The notes beneath the pieces are model-generated. The model saw nothing but the letters and a program-made list of their open reading frames with translations, was not told the DNA's origin and ran no database searches. From positions 186,001-250,000 of the forward strand of contig NZ_UWFN01000328.1 of assembly GCF_900602065.1 (NCBI RefSeq): a stretch of DNA of 64,000 nucleotides, in the 5' to 3' direction. Every line of letters begins with the position of its first letter. Position 1 is the first letter of the stretch. Below, piece by piece: positions 1 through 8,079 of the stretch. The position numbers and the translations under genes were made by a program. Origin of the DNA: Pseudomonas viridiflava. GTDB taxonomy: Bacteria > Pseudomonadota > Gammaproteobacteria > Pseudomonadales > Pseudomonadaceae.

Positions 1-2
1 TT

Positions 3-509
3 TTCGAGCTTGCCACTTCCAAAACGTTTCAACTCACAAAAGCGTTCAATCAGCAGCAGGGGACCGCGATACACCTTGCAACAGGAACTTACACTGTACT
101 GCCACGACTGATCGACTATACGTACAGTAATATTTACCTCTTTGCACAACGCGAAAATATGCTTTCAAACGCCACTTCGATCAAGGTCGGCCCTGCATGG
201 GGACGTATATCTGGCAGCATCAGCGTTGCGCCAAACCCCACTTCAGCCTACCGCTATGCACAGGCAATGAAGTTTATCGACGCCTACCTAAGAGAATACG
301 CACTCAGTCACATGGCCTATAGCAATCTGACCGCACATCTCACAGGCTTGAAAGAGATGACAGCTCATTGTGTCTGGCAGTCACTACAACTGAGAACCAT
401 CACCAAAGCTTCCCGCCTCAAGGCCAGTGTCGGCATTCTGCTGGTCTCGCTAAGAGAAATACAACGTACATCCGCTGAGGCCATTTCGTTGTTTCAAAAG
501 CGGAGATAA
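3..509 (+). CDS. C-terminal part of an unknown protein (5' truncated by window edge)
   Basis: The reading frame is open from the first bases of the window to a TAA at 507-509, so the gene begins upstream and only its last 168 residues or so are seen. An ATG at 159 lies inside the frame but has no convincing ribosome-binding site and is probably internal. The visible part is soluble-looking and rich in Ala, Ser, Thr and Arg, with no membrane segment or catalytic motif that I recognise. A strong hairpin follows the stop at once, which supports this being a real gene end. Function unknown. Confidence 0.5.
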   Translation, partial: FELATSKTFQLTKAFNQQQGTAIHLATGTYTVLPRLIDYTYSNIYLFAQRENMLSNATSIKVGPAWGRISGSISVAPNPTSAYRYAQAMKFIDAYLREYALSHMAYSNLTAHLTGLKEMTAHCVWQSLQLRTITKASRLKASVGILLVSLREIQRTSAEAISLFQKRR

Positions 510-515
510 CTTCTC

Positions 516-554
516 GCATAAAAAAGCCCGTGACTCGTCACGGGCTTTTTATGC
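516..554. terminator. Bidirectional intrinsic terminator
   Basis: A perfect stem with arms AAAAAGCCCGTGA and TCACGGGCTTTTT and a four-base loop has an A-run on the left and a T-run on the right. It can therefore end both the plus-strand gene stopping at 509 and speC, which stops at 567 on the minus strand. Confidence 0.85.
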
Positions 555-566
555 GCATCAGATCAA

Positions 567-1730
567 TCAGACGTAGAACGATTTCAGCGGCGGGAAGCCA
601 TTGAATTCTACGGCGCTGTAGCTGGTGGTGTAAGCACCGGTGGACAGCCAGTACAGGCGGTCACCGATGGCCAGGTTCAGCGGCAGGCCATACTTGTAGT
701 TCTCGTACATGATGTCGGCGCTGTCGCAGGTTGGGCCGGCGATAACCACTTCTTCCATCTCACCTTTCTTCTCGGTCCAGATCGGGAACTTGATGGCTTC
801 GTCCATGGTTTCGATCAGGCCGGAGAACTTGCCCACATCCGTGTACACCCAACGCTCTACTGCGGTGCGGGATTTACGCGAGACCAGCACCACTTCGCTG
901 ACCAGAATACCGGCGTTGGCGATCAGCGAACGACCCGGTTCCAGGATGATTTCCGGCAGGTCATCACCGAAATCTTCTTTCAGGTAGCGAATGATTTCTT
1001 CAGCGTAGGTTTCCAGGCTGTTGGTGCGGGTGATGTAGTTAGCCGGGAAGCCGCCGCCCATGTTGATCAGCTTGAGGACGATGCCGTCTTCTTCTTTCAG
1101 ACGTTCGAAGATCACTTTGACCTTGGCAATCGCTGCGTCCCAGACGCTGATGTCGCGCTGTTGCGAACCGACGTGGAACGAGAGGCCGTAAGGCACCAGG
1201 CCCAGATCACGCGCCAGGATCAGCAGATCCATGGCCATGTCGGTCTGGCAGCCGAATTTACGCGACAGCGGCCAGTCAGCCGTGGTCGAGCCTTCGGTCA
1301 GGATACGCACGTAGACTTTCGAACCCGGCGCTGCCTTGGCGATGTTGCGCAGGTCGGCTTCGGAGTCGGTGGAGAACAGACGCACGCCCTTCTCGTAGAA
1401 GTAGCGGATGTCCTTGGATTTCTTGATGGTGTTGCCATAGCTGATGCGGTCTGGAGTGACGCCGCGGTCCATGACCTTGTCCAGCTCATAGATCGACGCG
1501 ATGTCGAAGCTTGAACCTTTGTCCTTGAGCAGATCGATGATCTCGACCGCCGGGTTGGCTTTGACGGCGTAGTACACCTTGGCGAATTCGAAACCTGCGC
1601 GCAGGTCATCGTAAGCCTGGCTGATCATCGCGGTATCGATAACCACGAACGGGGTTTCTTGCTTGTCGGCAAACGCCTTCATTTTGTTGAAGGTGTCGCG
1701 CTGGAAATAGTCTTCGACCTGGATCGGCAT
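567..1730 (-). CDS. speC: Ornithine/lysine decarboxylase, PLP fold type III
   Basis: Decarboxylates ornithine (or lysine) to putrescine (or cadaverine), an entry step of polyamine synthesis in the cytoplasm. The 387-residue product has the alanine-racemase-like barrel: the PLP lysine lies in YYAVKANP near residue 60, HVGSQ and the glycine-rich MGGGFP follow, then EPGR, and the Cys-Asp pair of CDSADIMYE near the C-terminus supplies the catalytic cysteine shared across dimer subunits. The frame is open 9 codons further upstream, but the ATG at 1730 has TAGGAG 8 nt before it and gives the usual family length. A hairpin with a U-run lies about 105 nt upstream on the same strand and may be an attenuator or the end of a small RNA. 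Confidence 0.9.
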   Translation of the reverse strand: MPIQVEDYFQRDTFNKMKAFADKQETPFVVIDTAMISQAYDDLRAGFEFAKVYYAVKANPAVEIIDLLKDKGSSFDIASIYELDKVMDRGVTPDRISYGNTIKKSKDIRYFYEKGVRLFSTDSEADLRNIAKAAPGSKVYVRILTEGSTTADWPLSRKFGCQTDMAMDLLILARDLGLVPYGLSFHVGSQQRDISVWDAAIAKVKVIFERLKEEDGIVLKLINMGGGFPANYITRTNSLETYAEEIIRYLKEDFGDDLPEIILEPGRSLIANAGILVSEVVLVSRKSRTAVERWVYTDVGKFSGLIETMDEAIKFPIWTEKKGEMEEVVIAGPTCDSADIMYENYKYGLPLNLAIGDRLYWLSTGAYTTSYSAVEFNGFPPLKSFYV

Positions 1731-1835
1731 GCGGAAACTCCTACTGGCAAACTGCATTAATCAATGGGTGCAAATGAACGCCCTCCGTATCCCCACTTTG
1801 GTTCGCCTACTTCCCAAGGCATGTCCGCCGAAAGC

Positions 1836-1961
1836 AAAAAAGGCCATCTGGAGGTCGCCTCCCGTGGCCTTGCTGTCTCGTCGTCAGTACTTGAGCCGGA
1901 TGGATCGTTTCCAGCTTGGACGTTCGGCGCGAACTTTAGGACCTGAGGGGTTAGAGATCAA
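1836..1961 (-). ncRNA. Candidate small RNA or speC leader with intrinsic terminator
   Basis: On the minus strand, a hairpin with paired segments GGCCA/TGGCC and GGAGG/CCTCC (1842-1869) is followed by six U residues (1841-1836), a textbook terminator. No protein gene ends there. Upstream lie a second small perfect hairpin (GTTCG/CGAAC, 1922-1934) and a possible promoter: TTGATC at 1961-1956 and TAAAGT at 1938-1933, 17 nt apart. Together they would make an RNA of roughly 90 nt ending about 105 nt before speC. It could be an independent sRNA or premature termination in the speC leader. Seen: the hairpins and U-run; inferred: promoter and RNA. Confidence 0.45.
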
Positions 1962-2100
1962 CAAAAAATGTCGCATTTGCAGACGTTTCTGCCGGATCGA
2001 CACGTATGCCCCATTGTAGTAACGGACCCGTGTGACAGCTTGATGTTCATTTTTGAGGTAAATGGGTGGCAGACAGAGGGTGATGGGTTGCCTGGATCCC

Positions 2101-2186
2101 GTGGGAGCGAATTCATTCGCGAAGGGGCCCGACCGGAAACGAAGCATTGCCTGACCCACCGCTTTCGCGAATAAATTCGCTCCCAC
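2101..2186. repeat. REP family B inverted repeat (BIME-like)
   Basis: Arms GTGGGAGCGAATTCATTCGC and its near complement face each other, 86 nt in all, flanked by CCC/GGG. The same arms recur at 9744 and 12704. It lies in the gene-free stretch between speC and the small protein gene at 2593. Confidence 0.85.
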
Positions 2187-2226
2187 AGGGATCTCGGTGG
2201 CAGTTGGGCAAAGAGCAGCCTGCCCC

Positions 2227-2258
2227 ATCGCTTCGCCAACAAGTTGGCTCCTACAGGG
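2227..2258. repeat. Single REP-like half element
   Basis: The segment ending AACAAGTTGGCTCCTACAGG is a lone REP arm with its own small stem (CCAACAAGTTGG). It shares the CTCCTACAG end with the family A repeats but has no partner arm nearby. Confidence 0.55.
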
Positions 2259-2336
2259 TCCGGGATGTCGACGAGCCCGTGAATTCCTACAAAAAATGTG
2301 ACGATTGCGCAGGTCTCGTCCGTATCTCCGGTGTGA

Positions 2337-2592
2337 AGTTTCCTAGAAACTCAAACCCGCTTGCGTCTGCCATTTCCCGGAACTAGCCTGCGCTCCGCCA
2401 CTGTAAATCAGTGGCCGGGTGTGAGAACTCGGTCTTCTAATAGGCGCATGATCCGTCAGTTATGGCGGCTGTGTGCAGGCAGACTTTTGTCTGGCCGGGT
2501 GCCTATGACCGGTTTCTCACCCTGTTCGCAGCTGCCACCCTTTTCGCGTGAGAACGATTAAGGCTGGTACTTAAATCTATAGGAACCAAGAT
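2337..2592 (+). ncRNA. Structured untranslated leader (candidate cis RNA) before the small protein gene
   Basis: Four inverted repeats crowd about 190 nt. AGTTTC/GAAACT forms 2337-2351. GCCACTG/CAGTGGC forms a perfect 7-bp hairpin at 2397-2415. A long imperfect stem pairs 2417-2445 with 2501-2523 (GGGTG, GAGAA, CGGTC and ATAGGC segments all match). Inside it sits a perfect CAGAC-tttt-GTCTG hairpin at 2480-2493. The ribosome-binding site TAGGAA lies after the structure, just before the ATG at 2593. No U-run follows the large stem, so this looks like a cis-regulatory or processed RNA rather than a terminator. The 66-codon open frame across it is ignored. Confidence 0.5.
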
Positions 2593-2790
2593 ATGACCCA
2601 GCCAACCGCCACGCTAGAACAAGACCTCCAACGCATCAGCGACCTTCTCCGTTGCGCAGCCGCCACCGCCTACGAATCCAGCGACCATCTCACCGGCCAG
2701 AAACGCGACCTGGCGTTTTCGGTGGTGCATCTGGTCGAGATTGCGCAGGGGCTGGTTGAGCGGTCTATGATGGCCATGGAATCCCGTTAA
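2593..2790 (+). CDS. Small DUF3077/DUF6124-like protein
   Basis: A 65-residue cytoplasmic protein, predicted all-helical, with no signal peptide or membrane segment. The core (residues 13-55, including LLRCAAATAYESSDHL, the QKRDLAFSVVHL stretch and an acidic C-terminal helix) resembles the short Pseudomonas families of unknown function I recall as DUF3077/DUF6124; the family name is from memory. The start follows TAGGAA by 9 nt. It stands alone between REP elements and behind a heavily folded leader, which suggests post-transcriptional control. Function unknown. Confidence 0.75.
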   Translation: MTQPTATLEQDLQRISDLLRCAAATAYESSDHLTGQKRDLAFSVVHLVEIAQGLVERSMMAMESR

Positions 2791-2803
2791 GCGAAACACG
2801 TCC

Positions 2804-2880
2804 TCTGTAGAAGCTGCCATAGGCTGCGAAAGCGCCTTATCTGACGCACCGCAATTCGCAGCCTTCGGCAGCGCCTGCAG
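2804..2880. repeat. Degenerate REP family A hairpin
   Basis: Arms resemble CTGTAGGAGCTGCCGAAGGC and its complement but with several substitutions (GTAGAAGCTGCCATAGG; GGCAGCGCCTGCAG). It lies directly downstream of the small protein gene. Confidence 0.7.
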
Positions 2881-3108
2881 TAAAAAGCATTTTCCTGTAG
2901 GTGCGTTATTGTCAGCTCGTCACACCGAGGCCAACGCCAAACTTGCGCTTGTGCAGCCTCCAATTCCGCCAGCGAATGCCGAAACTTTATTAATTCAGAC
3001 TAAAAAAACCACTTTTTATTCATACATATTCCAAACACTGTCATTTATATCAGGTTACTCCTCAAAAAAAAGACCCGAAAATAACCTTTTCCCGAGGAGC
3101 GTCCGACC
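2881..3108. other. Gene-free AT-rich stretch
   Basis: Between the REP element and the gene at 3109 the sequence is clearly AT-rich (about 2985-3065), unlike the surrounding DNA. It presumably contains the promoter of the next gene, but no clear -35/-10 pair stood out. No open frame is convincing. Confidence 0.4.
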
Positions 3109-4227
3109 ATGAAAAAGATAAGAAACAATGACAGACTTGTTAATTCGGATGTACCTACCTGGGGGCCTGCCATTAGCTCCGTATTCGAAGAGGTCGAAGC
3201 AGAGCTCTCCTACATTGAGCAGTACGTGCCTCGAGCCGGAGACAATATTCACATTTACTGGTCGGGCTGTGACTTCTGGTTTGGACCGCGTGGTGGTTAC
3301 GCGGGTATCCAGCACCTGGATGATGCTGTCGTCGACGGGCAGATATTTACCTACAACAACATCTGTTCAATCTGGGACCTTGTGGATAATCCAGACGAAT
3401 CCGAGGTACGTCTCGACTATGGGATCGAGGGCCTGCATTCAAGTCACTTTGGAGGAGAAGGCACTGGCCTGCATACGTCGCACCCTATGCCTTGGTCACC
3501 GGATCAGTGGTATGCGATCGTGATTAGAAGGTGGTACATACCAGGCGAAGAGGTGACTCGCATGGCGATGTTTATGTACTCCTACGCCGACGAAAGATGG
3601 ACACACTACATGTCGGCATCAGTGCCTGAGCCAGACGTTCCTCTCTCCGGCACCACATGCACGGGATTTCTGGAGCGCTTTTACGGTGACGCACTGGGTT
3701 ACTACGGTGTTTACGGTCAACATTTTAGAATGAATAAAGATGGCACTTGGCAAAAGCCTCTTTACTATGTGGCAGGAGCAGGCGGAGAGCCAAGTAAATG
3801 GAATGCAACACTCACCTACAATGGAGGTGATGGGGGCGACACAAATATCAAACTGATTGCAGGTGGGACGCATGAAAATACGGAGCCCTCCCTACGCCTG
3901 GAACCCAACCAATTTGATGACAAACCCAAACCTGTCACCCCACCCAGAATAGACTTCTTTAGAGCAGCCTATAATCCGCAGATGAACGAAATACATCTTC
4001 AGTGGGCAATTCCCGTCAACTCACCTCCCCAACTCAGTTTCCACATCGTCATACGTGAAGAAATGCACAGCGCCCCGCTAACCTACACTTCGGAGGCAAT
4101 ACCTCACCAACGAGAATATACGTTCTATCTGGTACTACCGGCTGGATCCTATGTAGCGACTCTAATAATCACCGATATTTTTAATCAGGACTCGGTGGGC
4201 CTTATTGCGCCATTCATAGTGTACTGA
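3109..4227 (+). CDS. DUF3472-like protein with C-terminal Fn3-like domain, function unknown
   Basis: 372 residues, start supported by GAGGAGC 9 nt upstream. The N-terminal two thirds is rich in Trp, Tyr and Gly, with motifs (GGYAGIQ near residue 65, ICSIWD near 85) that resemble the DUF3472 family, proteins with a predicted beta-sandwich. Residues from about 280 on look like an Fn3-type module. No signal peptide is visible. The gene stands alone: an AT-rich upstream stretch, a hairpin after the stop, and an unrelated transporter operon convergent with it. Together with its less GC-rich coding sequence this suggests acquisition. The family assignment is from memory and moderate; no enzymatic role is claimed. 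Confidence 0.65.
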   Translation: MKKIRNNDRLVNSDVPTWGPAISSVFEEVEAELSYIEQYVPRAGDNIHIYWSGCDFWFGPRGGYAGIQHLDDAVVDGQIFTYNNICSIWDLVDNPDESEVRLDYGIEGLHSSHFGGEGTGLHTSHPMPWSPDQWYAIVIRRWYIPGEEVTRMAMFMYSYADERWTHYMSASVPEPDVPLSGTTCTGFLERFYGDALGYYGVYGQHFRMNKDGTWQKPLYYVAGAGGEPSKWNATLTYNGGDGGDTNIKLIAGGTHENTEPSLRLEPNQFDDKPKPVTPPRIDFFRAAYNPQMNEIHLQWAIPVNSPPQLSFHIVIREEMHSAPLTYTSEAIPHQREYTFYLVLPAGSYVATLIITDIFNQDSVGLIAPFIVY

Positions 4228-4246
4228 ACTGACGGTCAGATCGACG

Positions 4247-4273
4247 AGCCCGCCGCGATTACAGCGGCGGGCT
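4247..4273. terminator. Bidirectional hairpin between convergent genes
   Basis: A perfect 10-bp stem AGCCCGCCGC/GCGGCGGGCT with loop GATTACA lies between the stop of the plus-strand gene at 4227 and opuCA ending at 4281. The U-run is poor, so its strength is uncertain. Confidence 0.6.
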
Positions 4274-4280
4274 TATATCG

Positions 4281-5447
4281 TCAGCTGGCCGCGTCAGCCG
4301 CAATCTCAGCCGGCGAAACGATGCTGGTCTTGCCACCACGGGAACGACCCGAGCTCAGGTATTCCGCAATCGATTCCTGTGTCACTTCACCCAGGAACAC
4401 GTTCTCGGCATCCAGCACCGGCAGCCATGAGCGGTTGAACTCGTACATGCGCGACAGCAGGATGCGCAAGTGTTCGTCGTAGGCCGCGGTGGCGTTGAAC
4501 TGACGCAGGAACGGCAGGCAGGTGCCGGTCTGGCGATGCAGATCGCGACGGCGCACGTAGCCCATGGCCTTGTTCTCGGCATCGGTGACGACGATGTAGC
4601 GACGGTCGTTTTCGTCCATCACTTCCAGTGCATCGGCCACCGGGGTTTCCGGGCTGACCGATGGTGCGTTGTCGGCAGCATCTTCGGCTTTGACCAACAG
4701 CAGACGCTTGAGGGTGCTGTCCTGGCCGACGAAGCTCGACACGAACTCGTCTGCCGGGTGTGCCAGCAAAGTATCCGGATGGTCGATCTGCAGCAGTTTG
4801 CCTGCGCGGAAGATCGCGATCTTGTCGCCCAGCTTGATCGCTTCGTCAATGTCGTGACTGACCATGATCACGGTCTTGTTCAGCGCGCGTTGCATCTCGA
4901 AGAATTCGTTCTGGATCATCTCGCGGTTGATCGGGTCGACCGCACCGAACGGTTCGTCCATCAACAGCAAAGGCGCGTCAGCGGCTAAGGCGCGGATGAC
5001 GCCGATACGCTGCTGCTGACCACCGGACAGTTCACGCGGGTAACGATGCAGGTACTGCTTGGGCTCCAGCTTGATCATGCTCATCAGTTCACGAGCACGG
5101 TCGTGGCAACGCTTAGCGTCCCAGCCCAACAGTTTTGGCACCACTACGATGTTTTCTTCGATGGTCATGTTCGGGAACAGACCGATCTGCTGAATCACGT
5201 AGCCGATGTTGCGACGCAGGGTCACTTCGTCCAGATCAGTGGTGTCTTCACCATTGATCAGCACCTTGCCGGAGGTCGGCATGATCAAGCGGTTGATCAT
5301 TTTCAGGGTAGTGGACTTGCCGCAACCAGACGGGCCAAGGAAGACGCAGATCTCGCCTTCGTTAACGGTGAGGCTGACCGAATCGACAGCCTTCACTTCT
5401 TTGCCGTTGCTCTGGAAAGTCTTGGACAGGTTCTGTAGTTCGATCAT
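4281..5447 (-). CDS. opuCA: Glycine betaine/choline-type ABC transporter ATPase (OpuCA/ProV-like)
   Basis: 388-residue ATPase energising import of quaternary-amine osmoprotectants. An ABC domain fills residues 1-240 with Walker A GPSGCGKST, signature LSGGQQQRIGV, Walker B LLLMDEPFGAVD and the switch His of MVSHD. It is followed by two CBS-type repeats (about 255-370), the osmosensing/regulatory module typical of OpuCA and ProV. The frame is open 13 codons upstream, but the ATG at 5447 has AGGA 9 nt upstream and overlaps the permease stop by 4 nt (ATGA), as expected for translational coupling. It is the last gene of a four-gene operon. Confidence 0.9.
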   Translation of the reverse strand: MIELQNLSKTFQSNGKEVKAVDSVSLTVNEGEICVFLGPSGCGKSTTLKMINRLIMPTSGKVLINGEDTTDLDEVTLRRNIGYVIQQIGLFPNMTIEENIVVVPKLLGWDAKRCHDRARELMSMIKLEPKQYLHRYPRELSGGQQQRIGVIRALAADAPLLLMDEPFGAVDPINREMIQNEFFEMQRALNKTVIMVSHDIDEAIKLGDKIAIFRAGKLLQIDHPDTLLAHPADEFVSSFVGQDSTLKRLLLVKAEDAADNAPSVSPETPVADALEVMDENDRRYIVVTDAENKAMGYVRRRDLHRQTGTCLPFLRQFNATAAYDEHLRILLSRMYEFNRSWLPVLDAENVFLGEVTQESIAEYLSSGRSRGGKTSIVSPAEIAADAAS

Positions 5448-6097
5448 TTCAGTAATCCTTTTGGAGTCAGCGCACGTTGCAGCCATTGCAGGAGAAGGTC
5501 AGCGATGATGGCCAGAATACTGACTAGTACCGCGCCGACGATCAGCATCGACATATCGCTGCGGCTGATTGAAGCAAGAATAAGTACACCCAGACCGCCA
5601 GCACCGATGGTGGCGGCGATGGTCATGACACCGATGTTCATCACCACGGCAGTACGCACGCCAGCGAGAATCACCGGTACGGCGATAGGCAGTTCAACCA
5701 TGCGCAGGCGCTGGCCGAAGGTCATGCCGATGCCTTTGGCGGCCTCGCGAATACCCGGTTCCACGCCTGTCAGTGCCAGATACGTGTTGCGCATGATCGG
5801 CAACAACGAATACAGGAATACGGCAGTGATCGCGGGCATCGGGCCAAGGCCCTGGCCGAACTTGGAGTAGAACGGCAGCAGCAGGCCGAACAGTGCAATC
5901 GATGGCACGGTCAGCAACACGGTGGCGCTGGCTTGCAGCGGGCCAGCGAGCGCCGGGAAGCGGGTCATCAACACACCCAGTGGAACGCCGACAACAATGG
6001 CCAGTGTCACGGCAATGCCGACCAGCGTGATGTGCTGCCAGGTCAGTTGAATGACCTGTGCCCAATCCAGGTGGGAGAAGGCGCTAAAAATACTCAT
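5444..6097 (-). CDS. opuCB: Osmoprotectant ABC transporter permease (OpuCB-like)
   Basis: 217-residue inner-membrane permease of the OpuC/ProW family with about six hydrophobic helices and the EAA loop near residues 130-150 (IREAAKGIGMTFGQRLRMVE). A strong GGAAGGAG site 7-8 nt before the ATG at 6097 fixes the start; the upstream 25 in-frame codons have none. The binding-protein gene stops 13 nt upstream, and the end overlaps opuCA by 4 nt. It probably pairs with the second permease (7020-7733) as a heterodimer. Confidence 0.87.
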   Translation of the reverse strand: MSIFSAFSHLDWAQVIQLTWQHITLVGIAVTLAIVVGVPLGVLMTRFPALAGPLQASATVLLTVPSIALFGLLLPFYSKFGQGLGPMPAITAVFLYSLLPIMRNTYLALTGVEPGIREAAKGIGMTFGQRLRMVELPIAVPVILAGVRTAVVMNIGVMTIAATIGAGGLGVLILASISRSDMSMLIVGAVLVSILAIIADLLLQWLQRALTPKGLLK

Positions 6098-6110
6098 ATC
6101 GTCTCCTTCC

Positions 6111-7004
6111 TTAGTTAAGTGGGTGCTGACGCAGGAAATCTGCGGCAACCGTGGATGGGCTTTCATGACCAACGTCGATGCGAGCGTTGAGGTCGATCAT
6201 GGTCTGGTTGTCCAGCAGATCAGCCAGCGGCTTGAGCAACGTGGCGATTTCCGGATGCTTGTCCAGATACTCCTGACGGATCACCGGCGCAGCGGTGTAG
6301 TCCGGGAAGTAATGCTTGTCGTCTTCCAGCACTTTGAGCTTGAAGGCGTTTAAGCGGCCGTCGGTGGTGTAGACGAGCCCGGCAAATACCTGGCCGTTAC
6401 GCAGCGCGGTGTACACCAGGCCTGCGTCCATCTGCCGAGTGTTTTCACGACCGAGATTCATGTCGTAATGCTTGACCATGCCGATCAGACCGTCGGAACG
6501 GTTGGCGAACTCGGTGTCCAGCGCTACGACATGACCCTCTTTGGCTTCGTCTTTGAGGACTTTGGTCAGGTCGGTCATGGTGTTGACCTGCGGATATTTG
6601 TCCGCCACTTTCTGCGGCAACGCCAAGGCGTAGGTGTTATTGAATTTCGACGGCGAAAGCCAGACCAGGCCTTTCTTCGCGTCGACTTCTTTCACCCGTG
6701 CGTAGGTTTGTTCGCTGTCGAGCTTTTCATCGATGTGGTTGTAAGCCACGAGAGAAACGCCGGTGTATTCCCACAGCAAATCGAGCTGACCGCTTTCCTG
6801 TGCGCTGCGGGCAAGGTTACTGCCCAGACCGCCAGTGATTTGCACGTCATAGTTTTTGGTACGCAGGTATTGCGCGGTGAGTTCAGCCAGCATGGTCTGC
6901 TCGGTAAACACACGAGCGCCAATGCGCAGCAGCGGTTTGTCCGCTGCCTGGGCAAATGCCGGGAACAGCATGGCAAAGCCTAGAAACAAGCATAATTTTT
7001 TCAT
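6111..7004 (-). CDS. opuCC: Osmoprotectant-binding protein (OpuCC/OsmF-like)
   Basis: 297 residues. A Sec signal peptide (residues 1-21, cleavage after AQA) is followed by a type 2 periplasmic binding fold with the family's GARVFTEQTMLAEL start. There is no lipobox cysteine, so the protein should be free in the periplasm. It binds glycine betaine, choline or related compounds and hands them to the permeases encoded on either side. Gaps of 13-15 nt to both neighbours show one operon. The exact ligand cannot be told from sequence alone. Confidence 0.88.
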   Translation of the reverse strand: MKKLCLFLGFAMLFPAFAQAADKPLLRIGARVFTEQTMLAELTAQYLRTKNYDVQITGGLGSNLARSAQESGQLDLLWEYTGVSLVAYNHIDEKLDSEQTYARVKEVDAKKGLVWLSPSKFNNTYALALPQKVADKYPQVNTMTDLTKVLKDEAKEGHVVALDTEFANRSDGLIGMVKHYDMNLGRENTRQMDAGLVYTALRNGQVFAGLVYTTDGRLNAFKLKVLEDDKHYFPDYTAAPVIRQEYLDKHPEIATLLKPLADLLDNQTMIDLNARIDVGHESPSTVAADFLRQHPLN

Positions 7005-7019
7005 CGGTAATCCTTTCGC

Positions 7020-7733
7020 TCAGCGAGTCAGGCCACGTTCCAGCCAGGTACGACTGGCGAGTGTCACCAGACCATCAAGCAGCAATGCCAGCAGAGCGGT
7101 ACACGCCGCGCCCAGCACCAGTTGCGGCTGATTGTTCAAGGCGATGCCCGGGAAGATCAGGCTGCCGAGGCTGTTGGCGCCGATCAGGAAGGCCAGAGGC
7201 GCAGTACCGACGTTGATCGCCAGCGCCACACGCACACCGCCGACGATGATCGGCACCGCGTTGGGCAATTCGACCCGCCACAGAACCTGACGCGGCGTCA
7301 TGCCGATACCGACTGCGGCTTCCTTGAGTGAACCCTGAACGTTTTTGAGGCCTTCGTAGGTGTTGCGCACGATGGGCAACAGCGAGGCGAGGAACAGCGC
7401 GAAGATCGCAGGCCCACTACCAATCCCGAGAATCCCGAGGGCAATGGCCAGAACGGCGAGAGGCGGAACGGTGTTGCCAATGTTGAAGATCTGCATGAAG
7501 CGTTCGGCGCGGCCAACCATGCTGGGTCGGCTAAGGGCAATGCCCGCCGGGATCCCGACCACAAGGGCCGCCAACATTGAAACCAGAACCAGAACCAGAT
7601 GAGCTTGCAGATAGAAGAGCAGGTCATCCTGGTATTGCTTGATAGTACTGATGCCGATCCAGTGGATCAGCAGGGCCAGGAGTGCGATAACAACCGCACC
7701 TCCAATCAGCCCCTTGCCATAGCGATTAGCCAC
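7020..7733 (-). CDS. opuCD: Osmoprotectant ABC transporter permease (OpuCD-like)
   Basis: First gene of the opuC operon; 237 residues with about six membrane helices and the EAA loop (LKEAAVGIGMTPRQVLWRVE). The open frame extends 42 codons further, but that part is low-complexity Arg/Ser/Thr and has no start site. A GTG at 7733 with AAGGAG 7 nt upstream is the likely start and gives the normal family length. The order permease, binding protein, permease, ATPase puts the ATPase last. The CB/CD labels of the two permeases are my choice by adjacency to the ATPase and could be swapped. Confidence 0.85.
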   Translation of the reverse strand: MANRYGKGLIGGAVVIALLALLIHWIGISTIKQYQDDLLFYLQAHLVLVLVSMLAALVVGIPAGIALSRPSMVGRAERFMQIFNIGNTVPPLAVLAIALGILGIGSGPAIFALFLASLLPIVRNTYEGLKNVQGSLKEAAVGIGMTPRQVLWRVELPNAVPIIVGGVRVALAINVGTAPLAFLIGANSLGSLIFPGIALNNQPQLVLGAACTALLALLLDGLVTLASRTWLERGLTR

Positions 7734-8079
7734 AGGCGGACTCCTTATTTCAGTCGGCGAACGCGTTGCCGTTGACCGACCCTTGCAGGTGATCAGGAAT
7801 AACGTTCGCGAAGAGCAGCGGGTGGGTCGCCATTGAGGTTGCCCTCGGCGAAAACACAAGCCATTAGCGCAGCTTCGTCAAGCCAACAATGCTGATGAAT
7901 CAGCCCCTGACGTTGGCCGTTTTACTGGCCTTGACGGGGGAATGGACGTCTCCACGATCTGAAAGGTTCCCATGAAAGATGCTAATTGGCCACCGCGCAT
8001 CTACTCAACGGTACGGTTATTGCCTCGACTTAGGCTATAATCTGCGCCCTTTTTTGACTCACCTGCCAGGCGATTTCCC
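7734..8079. other. Divergent opuC/prfC intergenic region
   Basis: 346 nt between the divergent opuC operon and prfC. A good -10 element for prfC is visible near the right end; the opuC promoter was not located. Osmotic control of opuC would have to act here. No further gene is convincing. Confidence 0.5.
8036..8041 (+). promoter_or_regulatory. -10 element of the prfC promoter
   Basis: A perfect TATAAT lies 39 nt before the prfC start. The -35 region at standard spacing is weak (around ACGGTT), so the call rests on the -10 and its position. Confidence 0.6.

Noticed and set aside
1884..2242. Two overlapping minus-strand frames (114 and 94 codons) upstream of speC
   Set aside because: They run through REP repeats in both directions, which create open frames; no conserved features.
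2361..2561. 66-codon plus-strand frame before the DUF3077-like gene
   Set aside because: Coincides with the paired arms of the structured leader; base pairing explains the sequence better than coding.
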